A stretch of 64,000 nt of DNA from Toxorhynchites rutilus septentrionalis (Eukaryota; Arthropoda; Insecta; Diptera; Culicidae). Where the stretch lies: contig NC_073746.1 of assembly GCF_029784135.1 (NCBI RefSeq), positions 60,796,097 to 60,860,096 on the forward strand, written 5' to 3'. Both the position numbers and the translations under genes were made by a program. Positions 1 to 10,203 of the stretch are shown here, piece after piece. Numbering within the stretch: position 1 is the stretch's first letter; every line of letters starts with the position of its first letter. The notes below the pieces were generated by a model, which searched no databases, had not been told where the DNA came from, and was given only the letters and a program-made list of their open reading frames with translations.

Positions 1-1029
1 ACGATACTTCGAGAACCTAACCATCGACCGGAAGGTGAAGTACGGCAAAAATGGATGCTCCGTCAGTGAAAAAGATCACAAGCGCGTAGTTAAGCAGTTT
101 AGACGTGATCCGAGAAGTTCGGTTCGGGATGTCGCCAATAAGCTGAATTTGTCAAGTTCATTCGTCCAGCGGGCCAAGCAGCGGGAGGGCCTGCGTACAT
201 ACAAGGTACAGAAGGCTCCTAACCGCGACGAAAGGCAAAACATGGTGGGCAAGACGCGAGCCCGGAAGCTGTACACCGAAATGCTGACGAAGCCGCATTG
301 CCTGGTAATGGACGACGAAACCTACGTCAAAGCGGACTTTCGTCAGCTGCCGGGGCAGTTATTCTTCTCCGCAGAGGGCAAATTCAGCGTTCCGGAGGAG
401 ATTCGCAAGCAGATACTATCCAAGTTTGCCAAAAAGAACATGGTGTGGCAAGCGATCTGCTCTTGCGGAAAGCGGAGCGCCCCCTTCGTGATGACCGGCA
501 CGGTAAACGGGCAGGTTTACCTTAAGGAGTGCCTACAGAAGCGCTTACTACCACTATTGAAGCAGCACGAGGGTCCGACCATCTTCTGGCCGGATCTCGC
601 TTCGTGCCACTATTCAAAGGACGTGTTGGAGTGTGTTGGAGTGGTACGAAGCCAACGGGGTCACCTTCGTGCCAAAGCAAATGAACCCGCCCAACGCGCC
701 GGAGCTTCGCCCAATAGAGAAATATTGGGCGATTATGAAGCAGGCCCTCCGGAAGAACCCAAAAGTTGTCAAATCGGAGGCGGACTTCAAGAGAAAATGG
801 ATTTCTGTTCAAAAAAAAACTACAACCTGACGTTGTACAGAACCTTATGGACGGGGTAAAGAGGAAGGTGCGAGCATACGGGCTTGGGCTCGAAGTATGA
901 ATAAAAAGAAAATACCAAAAGTAGTTCAATAGTTTTTATTTTACTGTCTAAAATTTTCAAAAGGATCGGTCTACTGGGCGAATTTCTACAGCGTTTTTTC
1001 CGTGATGCAATTTGATGTGACACACCCTT
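1..1029 (+). mobile_element. ITmD37E-type Tc1/mariner transposon, copy 1 (left end off window)
   Basis: The right end carries the same ~50-base terminal sequence as the complete copy at 23019-24317 (ending in ATTTGATGTGACACACCCTT) and is followed by TA at 1030-1031, the usual target site. The left end lies before the window. The element encodes a broken DD37E transposase on the + strand. ITmD37E is a mosquito-enriched Tc1/mariner lineage about 1.3 kb long, and the partner copy here is 1299 bases, which fits. Confidence 0.9.
2..900 (+). pseudogene. ITmD37E transposase, frameshifted
   Basis: Cut-and-paste transposase of the Tc1/mariner superfamily. The visible part starts inside the N-terminal helix-turn-helix region and runs through the whole catalytic core. 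The first Asp is in the VMDDETYV motif, the second in FWPDLASC, and the Glu in RPIEKYW, with 37 residues between the last two, hence DD37E. Two lesions break it. A direct duplication of ten bases (GTGTTGGAGT, about 626-645) shifts the frame just after the second Asp, and an extra A in the A-run near 812-820 shifts it again before the C-terminus; the TGA at 898-900 is the original stop. Neither lesion is present in this form in the copy at 23148-24165, so the copies decayed independently. It is not expected to be active. Confidence 0.88.
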
Positions 1030-1030
1030 T

Positions 1031-2340
1031 ATGCCATCAAAAAGTCGTTCTCGTAAACCACCCCCTGGAAGCCAATAACTGCCAGCGTGGATTTGATTTC
1101 CAACTTAATAGCTCCTCGCGAACTTTATGCGCCTCATTTTTTCACTAATTTCTGTGTCAGCTGCAGACCGACCGAGCCGAGCCGAGCCCAATAGGTGTTG
1201 GAATGAAATATATTGACTGTAAATATTTTCACGATATGCAATAAGTCTTAATGTGATTATCTGCCACTCGCGGGGTCCCATCGGCGAGGTGTGTTACCGA
1301 GCGTCTGTCTGATCAAATGTGAATGAATTCATTAATTTCCATACACTCTCTCCCCACGTGAGAGGGATCTGTGGCCTGGAGAAAAGAGTACGCAAAACCA
1401 GGCAAAAAGAAGCGAAATCCGAGAAATGAAACGCGATTCCCATAAGTAGCACCCATTTGTCACCAGCGCCCGGCATTCCCGGCCCAATCTCGAAAAGTCT
1501 CAGATCCCTCCTCCGGGGCCAGGGCGAAATGTGCGTTTCCAATTTGCGTCATTTAATTAAGATGCACGACGCCACATATGGCGAAATGTAAGAAACTTAT
1601 TATTATAAGTTTAATTGGTATGCAAATAGGCCCCAGCCATTAAATAGTGTGTTGTGTCGTACGGTGGGATTGGTCGGGTGGGAATAGCTTCAAAATAAAG
1701 CGTCTGGACTTATCGCAACCAGAACTCAAAATTGACCGGCGGAATCCGGGGCCGAAGCGTACGAACCGTTCCACTCGAGGTGGTAATTAATGAAACAATG
1801 TGACAAATTGTGTATTCACGGGTAGGAATGTTACGAGACTTGCAAGCAGAAGTGGGTGGGCGCGAGACGCGAACGACTGTTTTATGCGGAGCAAAGGAAG
1901 CGTGAGAAAAATCAGCACGTATATCCGCGTGCATGTGGTTTCTATGCTAATTACCACAGGCACTCTCGGTTTAGGGAGGTCAAAACGATTCGTTCATTGT
2001 CGCTTACTTACGTCTGGGATCTGTGTACGCGTCTTTTACCCAGACAATCTTCCGAGAAGAGGCGTTGAACAATTAAGAACACTGGTTTTAATTGTAACCA
2101 GAAGAGCTAATAGGATTGTAAAAATGCGTACAGAAAACGTCATGTTTATGTTGCCAACTTCAGTTACACTTTAGCCCTCGGTGATCAAGTGAGTCCCTTT
2201 TTTGGCGATGAAGCTACTATCAAGCGGTGGCATATGAAACAAAATGCCCGCAAAAGGGTTTGTTCTCGTTTAATCCTAGAGAATCTAAGAAAGATGCTCG
2301 TATCGTGTGGTACATAAGACTGTCGTAGATATATAAGAAA
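1031..2340. other. Unassigned, apparently unique sequence
   Basis: No recognisable coding exon, transposon terminus or internal repeat was found. The stretch has moderate GC patches (1270-1530 and 1720-1900). Short open frames on both strands show no family motif. It may be intronic DNA of the host gene on the + strand. Confidence 0.4.
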
Positions 2341-2706
2341 CTAGCTGACCCGGCAAACTTCGTCCCGCCCAAAATTTATTTTTCGTTATCACATTCACGT
2401 TCCAAATCTCGTTCAAGATTGTTCAACCACTTGCAAATAACATGTTCATCCGTTACATGAAATATATGTTTGATACAGAAAATATGATAGAATACAGACA
2501 GCCCTAAATCGGACAATTCCTTTCTCGAGTTTTGCTCTTATCAACACATTCGGTGATCCATTTTTATTTATATAGATAGAAGAAGATATAAGAGTGCATT
2601 TTGTCACATTAAAAAAAAATCAATCGTCATATTTGGTTTAAATATGTGTATTGTTTTTACGGAACTCCCTCTCCATTTCAGAGAAGGGAGGGGTGTCATA
2701 CCATCA

Positions 2707-2929
2707 TAGAAACAATTCTCATATTCAAAACCTTCACATGCCAAATTTGGCTCCATTTGATTGATTAGTTTTCGAGTTATGCAGAAATTTGTGTTTCATT
2801 TGTATGGCCTCCCCTTAGAAAGGAGAGAGGAGTGTCGAACCACCATAGAAACGTTTATCGATCCCTAAAACCTCTATATGCTAAGTTTAATTCCATTTGT
2901 TTGATTAGTTCTCGAGTTTTTCAGCACCC
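2707..2929 (+). repeat. 223-base perfect direct repeat, left copy
   Basis: Identical over all 223 bases to 3689-3911. The two copies bracket the 751-base module with only 1 base (left) and 7 bases (right) of extra sequence. The repeated segment is part of the ~142-base-unit array (about one and a half units). It is far too long for a transposition target-site duplication and points to a recent duplication or recombination event. Confidence 0.92.
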
Positions 2930-2930
2930 C

Positions 2931-3681
2931 TTTCGTTTTCAATAGCCAAATATGGTATGCTTTGCAGTATCAATTTTTGGTTATGCATGCTGTTTGTCAA
3001 CATTTTTATAATGATATCTCGCTATCTACCTATGCTTCCCAAATCGCTGTCTTGAGCCCATCTACAGTAGCATACTGGGTTGAAGTCCGGGGAATCAGTT
3101 ACCAGTCCATTCACTTGCTTGTACGAATGGTAGCAAGGTCCTGGTGAAACTTAAATTGTTTTCGACGACAATTGCGCAGAAAAGATAGTATTTTGAAGGA
3201 TGTGGAAGTAATTTTGAGATTTTCAGTAGTACTTCTCATCCCATCCGAGTAGACAAATATTGTTTCTGCTTTTGTAAATCAGGTCAGTATCCATTGAATC
3301 CATCAGGACCATCGAGATTGAACTTTTTCTCCACACTGAGGATAACCTTGTGAAATTTTTGAAAAATCACAAAATCACAAAAAAGATTTTGAGAAAATGA
3401 GATTTTTGCAAGTCCACCATATCACACTATTAAGTCATGTGATTTTTTACGAAACTATTTTTTTTAGTGGTGAAATGTCGTAAGAATAGGGGCTTTTACC
3501 TCTTGACGTAGTGTTAAGCCGAGAACATATTGGGGTACAAATTGGTCGGTGTTAAGTCAGGCCGGATCATGTAACATTTTTATGATTTCGAAAAAAACGA
3601 GCTTGAAGTTTAGTGCTCTACAATTTTCAAAGCATTAAATTTTTTCGTTCAATATTCTTCTCAGAAATGTTAGCTACTCTC
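2931..3681 (+). repeat. 751-base module, copy A
   Basis: Begins at TTTCGTTTTCAATAGCC and ends at TTAGCTACTCTC. Read by eye it is colinear, without gaps, with 7101-7851; I see only two substitutions (near 2994 and 3478). There are no obvious terminal inverted repeats, poly-A tail or coding motif. A short open frame (2962-3147, 61 codons) is present in both copies but resembles no family I know. Copy A sits inside the tandem array and is flanked by perfect 223-base direct repeats. Confidence 0.9.
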
Positions 3682-3688
3682 ACAAAAG

Positions 3689-3911
3689 TAGAAACAATTC
3701 TCATATTCAAAACCTTCACATGCCAAATTTGGCTCCATTTGATTGATTAGTTTTCGAGTTATGCAGAAATTTGTGTTTCATTTGTATGGCCTCCCCTTAG
3801 AAAGGAGAGAGGAGTGTCGAACCACCATAGAAACGTTTATCGATCCCTAAAACCTCTATATGCTAAGTTTAATTCCATTTGTTTGATTAGTTCTCGAGTT
3901 TTTCAGCACCC
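3689..3911 (+). repeat. 223-base perfect direct repeat, right copy
   Basis: Right partner of 2707-2929, offset by 982 bases. After position 3911 the array continues with further ~142-base units to about 4489, so this copy is the one continuous with the original array. Confidence 0.92.
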
Positions 3912-4489
3912 TTCCTTCCTCCTCTTTAGAGAGGAGAAAGGAGTGTCAAACCACCATAAAAAAATTTATTGCTCCCTAAAATCTCCATATGCCAAATTAG
4001 GTTCCATTTGCTCGAACAGTTCTCGAGTTATGCAGAAATTTATGTTTCATTTCTATGGCAGCCCCTCTCTTAGAGAGATGGGAGGAGTGTTGAACCACCT
4101 TAGAAATTTTTCTTTCCCCCTAAAACCTCCACATGCCAAATATGGTTCCGTTTGCTTGATTAGTTCTTGAGTTATGCAGAAATGTATGCTTCAATTGTGT
4201 GGCAGCCCCCTCTCCTTCAGAGAGAGGGGACCAGTGTCTATCTACCATAGGAACCTTTCGTGCCCCCTAGAACCTTCACATTCCGAATCCGGCTCCATTT
4301 GCTTGATTAGTTTTCGAGTAATGCAGAAATTTGTGTTTCATTTGTATGGCAGCTCCCCCTTAGAGGGTGGGGTGGAGTGTCTAACCACCGTAAAAACATT
4401 TATTGCACCCTAAAACCTCCACATGCCAAATTTGGTTTCATATTCTTGATTAATTCTCGAGTAATGCAGAAATTTGTGTTTCATTTGTA

Positions 4490-5093
4490 TTCCGATTTTC
4501 CGTTTTTCAATTTGCACCACCAATTTGCATTTTGTTCCTGAAAGACATAATTCTACGTTCAAATAACCGGTCAGATCTGCAATCGAATCCGACAATCATA
4601 TTGCAAAATCTGTGACACAATGTCATCATAAACCGCAAAAAAACGAGGATTATACAAACGCCTTTCGTCAGTCATATCCGTTGCGTGCTCGATATGGGGA
4701 ACGCGTTTCAAGAATCATAAAGAAATTATAGAAACATTGAGAATTTCCGTGATAATCATACCGAAATATGTCTGTTGTTTGAACTAGCATGCGATTTCTT
4801 CAATGGTTCGCAATAGTGTTGGGGGTTTTCTCTCTCAGTTTTTTCAAAATTTGTTCATTTCATGAATAATGACAAACCAAAGAAATTGGGCGATTTTCAA
4901 CGAGTGTAAGTCATCGACTTACAACTAGCTCCAATGATGTCTATGCTCGTTCTTCGGCCCGCAATAGCCTAGCATACGCAGTGTGAGTTCGGGCTCCATA
5001 CCAAACAACTCATGTCCTCAGGATGTGAGACGACCCGATGAATCTACCAGAACATACTGCACGTTGTAGGTTTATTAACCTTGAGACACCAGA
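4490..5093. other. Unassigned stretch
   Basis: Nothing here could be identified. Sequence after about 4880 may be the degraded upstream part of the LINE fragment that becomes recognisable at 5094, but no convincing reverse transcriptase motif was seen. Confidence 0.3.
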
Positions 5094-5310
5094 TTGCTAC
5101 AGATGATTGTGTTTGATCTACTAGAGAACAATATCGAAAGTCCTGAACTTCTGAGAGCGATCGAGCTCAACGTTTCACAATGTGTACTAAAGAGTTTCAT
5201 TCTGAACCAGTCACCGGCACACCGAACGTGTTACGGGCATAACAATCATATTTTCAGTGTATGTCTGAAGGCCCTCAATAACGTCAGCGGAATAAACGTC
5301 AACGAGACGA
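5094..5310 (+). pseudogene. C-terminal fragment of a non-LTR retrotransposon ORF2
   Basis: The + frame reads VFDLLENNIESPELL near its start and has an HRTCYG motif about 45 residues later. This pairing of a 'FDLL.NRI.SP.LL' stretch with 'HRTNYG' is the conserved C-terminal tail that follows reverse transcriptase in several insect LINE polyproteins. Here it is an isolated, diverged piece with no reverse transcriptase catalytic box upstream. It ends where a SINE has inserted at 5323. The assignment rests on pattern memory only. Confidence 0.45.
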
Positions 5311-5322
5311 ATGTATATTATT

Positions 5323-5808
5323 TTTTTTTTTATCCCATTTATTTATTTAAGGCTCATTAGCATTTTAGCTGTAACAGAGCCGAATTTTAATCGTGTACAT
5401 GTCACATGGTTATCATATCTATAATTAGCACATTACACAGTTGCCGTTCGCCAGTATTCCTTCTATACCATTACATATGGTACATTCACACAGTAGCTAT
5501 TTAGGCGTAACAGTATTCTTTCTGTTCTTCCATTATCCAGTTGGACCACCGGACAGCGGAGACAGTTGATTGATCATTGTTGAGTTATTTATAGAACAGT
5601 AGCCCGATGTGTCTTGCAGAGCAGAGCAGTTGTATGGATGAATCGATCTTATTTCGACCGTGGATCGATTCTCCATCGCTGATGATTGTTGCGTGGACGT
5701 AGCTATTCTGTAACAGCACAAAGATGGTCAATGAGGGTCCTGAGTTTTGAACTCACGATCGATCGCTTACTAAGCGAACGCGCAACCAATGTGGCTACGG
5801 AGACCCCC
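5323..5808 (-). mobile_element. tRNA-derived SINE (Gecko-like), complete
   Basis: A 13-base target duplication (AATGTATATTATT) brackets the element at 5310-5322 and 5809-5821. On the minus strand it begins GGGGGTCTCCGTAGCC, has an A-box-like stretch (CATTGGTTGCGCG) and a B-box-like stretch (GTGAGTTCAAAACTC), and ends in a poly-A run, as expected for a tRNA-derived SINE transcribed by RNA polymerase III. A second copy lies at 53716-54211. The last ~45 bases before the tail (CTGTTACAGCTAAAATGCTA, then ATGAGCCTTAA) resemble the 3' end of the LINE at 42630-44320. The family name is inferred from that tail relationship. Confidence 0.85.
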
Positions 5809-6054
5809 AATGTATATTATTATAGCAATATCGAATTTGTGAGAGAACATGTGATGAATCTTCGAAGCAAAATCGGTTATTTATAGAATGAAATGAAAAA
5901 TAAAACAAATGAAATGGATGAATATAGTGTTTCGATGAATCTATTCAAACTAGTGTTGCCGAAATGATATGTGTTTTTGGTCTGGGGTTTTCTTCTCAAT
6001 TAAATTTTTTCGCTTTTGTCATACGCAAAAATTCTATTGTAGGAGCGAAACTTA

Positions 6055-6165
6055 ATTATTTTATTATTTTATTTATTTATTTATTTATTCATTTACTTAT
6101 TTATTCACTTATTTATTCATTTATTCTTTTATTTATTTATTTTTCTTTATTTATTTACACCCAGG
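6055..6165. repeat. TTTA-rich microsatellite
   Basis: About 110 bases of imperfect TTTA/TTCA tetranucleotide repeat. Its translation gives hydrophobic Leu/Ile/Tyr runs, which explains the spurious open frame 5964-6326. Confidence 0.9.
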
Positions 6166-6185
6166 TTCTTTACGCGTTTTTTGTG

Positions 6186-6490
6186 CGTTTTTTTTACGCG
6201 AATTTTCCAATTAACGCGGTTTTTTACGCGGATTTTCCAATAAACGTGGTAATCCCTCAATTCACATTTCTCTTTTATGCTCCATCAGAGCATACTACGG
6301 TTATTAGTGCTTGTAACGGAGCTTAGCGCTTATGATAGAAATTAGTGCCGCACCATATCACGATTCTTTAAGTGACATGGTTTTTTACGCGGATTTTCCA
6401 GTTAACGCGGTTTATTTTTACGCGGATTTTCGAATTAACGCGGTTTTTACGCGGATTTTCCAATTAACGCGGTTATTTACGTGGTTTTTT
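6186..6490 (+). repeat. ACGCGG minisatellite
   Basis: Units of about 29-32 bases with the core TTACGCGGATTTTCC followed by AATTAACGCGGTT occur near 6190, 6218, 6385, 6415 and 6445. The array is split by about 130 unrelated bases (6248-6375). No coding meaning is apparent. Confidence 0.85.
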
Positions 6491-6499
6491 TACGACTTT

Positions 6500-7000
6500 G
6501 CTGGCTTCTACACCCTAACTAGCATTGGCAGAAAACATTTCGTCTTCGGCAGAAAAAAAAGCTTTTTCGTGTGCTGAAGGGTAAAATTAACAATAAAACC
6601 ACCTTGTTCAAAAGCTTAAAAATGTTTGTATGCATGGGAGCAGACATTTATTTCTCTTAGACTGAAGGTCAGCTTAGAAAAAAAAGTCCAAACAAGGTCA
6701 ACGGGAAACGAACCCGGCTGGAAGGCGAGGCTGTTTTACATGACCACGCTATCCACGTGCTGTTGCATAAATGCGTGATAATATTACACTTCATTATAAA
6801 ATGAAGTTGGAAAGTTTTTTTTTCTAAGAGTAAACAGGAGAGCATAAACGTCAATCTATATCTTTCTCAGTCTGGGTTGTGTATGTGGTAAAGTATGCGA
6901 AAAGCTTCAATGTGTACTTAATCACAATGTATCTCTTGCTTCGCTCGCTCATATTGCTCTCATATTTCTATAGCATATATATTATACAAATGATATACCA
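6500..7000 (-). repeat. Interspersed repeat with embedded tRNA-like segment (copy 1)
   Basis: This ~500-base block matches, in reverse orientation, the block at 51450-51960 along its whole length, including landmarks such as CTAGCATTGGCAGAAAACAT and GTGTATGTGGTAAAGTATGC. In the middle, read on the minus strand, is a tRNA-like core with GTGGATAGCGTGGTC (A-box-like), then AGCCGGGTTCGTTTCCCG (B-box-like) near 6700-6780. The conserved flanks extend about 200 bases on both sides of the tRNA-like core, unlike an ordinary SINE with the promoter at its 5' end. The family is not known to me. Confidence 0.65.
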
Positions 7001-7100
7001 GTATGGGGAAGTAGCATATTTTCTGTTATTGTTGAGCTCATTTAATGTTCGGGATGGCAAAACATGTGCTAAAAATTAATTTTGGGTGTAGCAGTGTTAG

Positions 7101-7851
7101 TTTCGTTTTCAATAGCCAAATATGGTATGCTTTGCAGTATCAATTTTTGGTTATGCATGCTGTTTGCCAACATTTTTATAATGATATCTCGCTATCTACC
7201 TATGCTTCCCAAATCGCTGTCTTGAGCCCATCTACAGTAGCATACTGGGTTGAAGTCCGGGGAATCAGTTACCAGTCCATTCACTTGCTTGTACGAATGG
7301 TAGCAAGGTCCTGGTGAAACTTAAATTGTTTTCGACGACAATTGCGCAGAAAAGATAGTATTTTGAAGGATGTGGAAGTAATTTTGAGATTTTCAGTAGT
7401 ACTTCTCATCCCATCCGAGTAGACAAATATTGTTTCTGCTTTTGTAAATCAGGTCAGTATCCATTGAATCCATCAGGACCATCGAGATTGAACTTTTTCT
7501 CCACACTGAGGATAACCTTGTGAAATTTTTGAAAAATCACAAAATCACAAAAAAGATTTTGAGAAAATGAGATTTTTGCAAGTCCACCATATCACACTAT
7601 TAAGTCATGTGATTTTTTACGAAACTATTTTTTTTAGTGGTGAAATGACGTAAGAATAGGGGCTTTTACCTCTTGACGTAGTGTTAAGCCGAGAACATAT
7701 TGGGGTACAAATTGGTCGGTGTTAAGTCAGGCCGGATCATGTAACATTTTTATGATTTCGAAAAAAACGAGCTTGAAGTTTAGTGCTCTACAATTTTCAA
7801 AGCATTAAATTTTTTCGTTCAATATTCTTCTCAGAAATGTTAGCTACTCTC
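7101..7851 (+). repeat. 751-base module, copy B
   Basis: Second copy of the module at 2931-3681, same orientation and length, with about two base differences. The sequences immediately outside it (AGTGTTAG before, TGGCAATATT after) do not match the flanks of copy A, so both module edges are sharply defined by this pair. No target-site duplication is visible. Confidence 0.9.
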
Positions 7852-8700
7852 TGGCAATATTTTGACGTATGAAAATTGTTAAATACATAATACAAAGTAT
7901 CATGCCATAAAAGGCTCTTATTTGGCTGCCTATACGTACATGGTCCACTCTGACTGAACCAAATGAAGCATTTTTTATAATTAGGTTCACTATGACTGAA
8001 CAATTTCGAAATATTTCTCAAGCAATTAACAATTGTGGGTCAAAGTGTGCCATCCTGTTATGAAAATTAGAGCGAGAGAGGTGCGAGTATGGAACTGTGT
8101 AAACATTTGGTTGCGTTCAGCATAATAGTCTCTGCCATCTATTACAGGCATGGATATGATTGCACGGCAAACATGTTGAATCATAAATTTCCCATTTTCA
8201 ATAATATTAGACAGTATTCGTCAATAGAATCGCCAAATTCGAATTCATTGTCATCGCTACAGTCTAAATCGCACTCTGAAATAGTACATTTTGTGATCAT
8301 TCACACTGAAGACCAGCATTTTTCTCTGATTCGTTCAGTCAGAGCGAACCAAGTTTATTTTTTAATATACTCAGAACGTGCACATTTTACACTAACGGGT
8401 TCAAGCACATTGCAACAAGGTACCTATTAGCTTCACAAAAAAGTTTTGTTGGTTTGAATTCGACGCTTGGAAATAGTTTAAATTCAATATACAAATGATA
8501 GACACATGGTCCATTCTGTCTGCAAATGATATAGAACCATTTCGCCATGGTAAATGGTACATGGTCCGCTCTGACTGCATACTATGAGGGGTTTTCGTTG
8601 ATGAATCATAACAATTTCCATCAATTATTCCTGCTGTATACGGCGAACTGGTCCCCTCTGACTTAACACCGACCAATTGAAAAACTGAAAATCGATCGTG
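7852..8700. repeat. Repeat region with recurrent GGTCC-CTCTGACTG motifs
   Basis: The motif family GGTCC(A/G)(C/T)TCTGACTGAACC occurs near 7945, 7985, 8510, 8566 and 8651, and inverted near 8328 (GTTCAGTCAGAGCGAACC). The segment 8658-8678 is an exact inverted copy of AATTGGTCGGTGTTAAGTCAG at 7710-7730, inside the 751-base module. This could be a non-autonomous element whose ends are these inverted copies. No coding sequence is seen. Confidence 0.4.
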
Positions 8701-8994
8701 CCACAAAAACTTGTCCAATTTTGAGCGCTCGTTTATTCCTTGATAGATTCATGAGATTTTTGCACCAATGGAATTGAAAACTCCCTTAAAATATTGTTAT
8801 GCTTTTACAATATAGAAAATTATAAATTTTTCCATGTTATTTTGAATTGACGTTGAATTGAGAGCTAATTAATTCAAGAGCAATTATATAACATTAATTA
8901 ACATTTGTGTGGACGACAAGGTGTTTCCATAACACGTATTTAAAACTGAATCATTGGAACGATACAAATAGACTGCGAATTTTTTGGGGTCTGC

Positions 8995-9045
8995 GTAACC
9001 TAAGTAGGCTGCGCGCTCGCCTACTAAGCGAATGATCGAATGATT
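8995..9045 (+). repeat. Truncated tRNA-SINE head
   Basis: GGGGTCTGCGTAACC, then GCTGCGCGCTCGCCTACTAA, resembles the 5' tRNA-like head of the SINEs at 5323-5808 and 53716-54211 (GGGGTCTCCGTAGCC, TTGCGCGTTCGCTTAGTAAG). The B-box half is missing or decayed. Confidence 0.5.
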
Positions 9046-9115
9046 GGTATTTTAAAAGGCCAAAAGCGAATGATCTTTGTAGTTTGAAGCCTCTGTGATA
9101 GAAAAATCAATCAAT

Positions 9116-9165
9116 CTTTACTTTATTGCCCTCAATTGCAGGCAATTGAGGGCAATAAAGTAAAG
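9116..9165. repeat. Perfect 24-bp inverted repeat with 2-base loop
   Basis: The arms 9116-9139 and 9142-9165 are exact reverse complements (CTTTACTTTATTGCCCTCAA and so on) separated by AG only. It would fold into a near-perfect hairpin. It lies between a SINE head fragment and the next tandem-unit element. Confidence 0.9.
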
Positions 9166-9213
9166 CTGTAAGTAAAAGGCCTCTTCACTACAAATAAGGA
9201 AAAGAAAGTTGCG

Positions 9214-10203
9214 GGCCCTTGCGTACCCGCCCAAAATTGGTTTTTTGTTATCAATACCTTCAAACATTCACGTTTTCTTACTAAACGCAAGTTAATGAGT
9301 CCAATCGCAGAACTGTTCATTGATTGATCTTCTAATCGACCCCGTTGAATTTTCCTTTTACTAAAAAAATCCTAGTACTTCTACCAAAACTCATCATTAT
9401 AATATCGGATTATTTTTAGACACAATTCTCGTTCAAGATTTTTCAAAAACTTGCAAATAACATGTTTCTCCGTTACATGGAATAAATGTTTGATACAGAA
9501 AATAAGATAGAACAAAGATAGATTCCTCCTCTCTTCGCCCCTTAGAGATATGCCTAATTTGGTTTCCTTTGCTTGATTAATTCTCGAGTAATGCAGAAAT
9601 TTGTGTTTCATTTATATGACAGCCCCCCTTAGAGAGGGGGGTGGAGTGTCTCACAACCATAGAAACATTTATTGCACCCTAGAACCTTCAAATGGCTAAT
9701 TTGGTTTCATTTGCTTGATTAATTCTCGAGTAGTGCAGAAATTTGTGTTTCATTTGTATGCAGTCCCCCCTAAGAGATGGGGGAGGAGTATTTAACCAAC
9801 GTTAAAACATTTATTGCACACTAAAACCTTCACATGCCTAATTTGGTTTTATTTGCTTTATTAATTATCAAGTAATGCAGAAATTTGTGTTTCATTTGTA
9901 TGGCAGCTCCCCCTTAGAGAGGGGGGTGGAGTGTCTAATCACCATAGAAACATTTATTGCACCCTCCACATGCCAAATTTCGTTCCATTTGCTTGTTTAT
10001 TTCTCGAGTAATGCAGAAATTTGTGTTTCATTTGTATGGCAGCCCCCCCCTCCTTAGGGAAGGGGAGGGGTCTCAAACTACCATGAAAACCTTCCCCGGC
10101 CTAAAAAACCCCTACATACCAATTTTCATGTCGATCGGTTCAGTAGTTTCCGAGTCCATAAGAATCAGACAGACAGACAGAAATTCATTTTTATATATAT
10201 AGA
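9214..10203 (+). repeat. Repeat with ~142-base tandem units (copy 2), with tail
   Basis: Starts with a diverged head (CGTACCCGCCCAAAATTGG), shares the ATAACATGTT(C/T) segment with copy 1, then carries four tandem units whose ATGCAGAAATTTGTGTTTCA landmark falls at 9591, 9733, 9875 and 10011 (spacings 142, 142, 136). The end, TTCAGTAGTTTCCGAGTCC, then AGACAGACAGACAG and an AT-rich TATATATATAGAT tail, is a terminus I associate with dispersed insect repeats. No protein is encoded. Confidence 0.7.

Larger units (their letters stand above)
2341..4489 (+). repeat. Repeat with CTAGCTGACCCGGC head and ~142-base tandem units (copy 1)
   Basis: The head (CTAGCTGACCCGGCAAAC) and the body containing CTTGCAAATAACATGTT recur at 9214-9500. 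From about 2700 the element consists of diverged tandem units. The landmark ATGCAGAAATTTGTGTTTCA (with variants) occurs near 2779, 3761, 4030, 4174, 4321 and 4464, about 142 bases apart where uninterrupted. The array is broken by the 751-base module at 2931-3681. No transposase was found. The tandem units create long spurious open frames (for example 3814-4413) that encode no known protein. One further unit, inverted, lies at 26620-26732. Confidence 0.75.

Noticed and set aside
2707..2929. Reading the 223-base repeat as a target-site duplication
   Set aside because: No known transposition mechanism duplicates over 200 bases; a recombination or segmental duplication explanation is needed.
3814..4413. 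Two long open frames with repeated peptide pattern
   Set aside because: They are translations of the ~142-base tandem units; the peptide repetition follows the DNA repeat and the frames are broken in other units.
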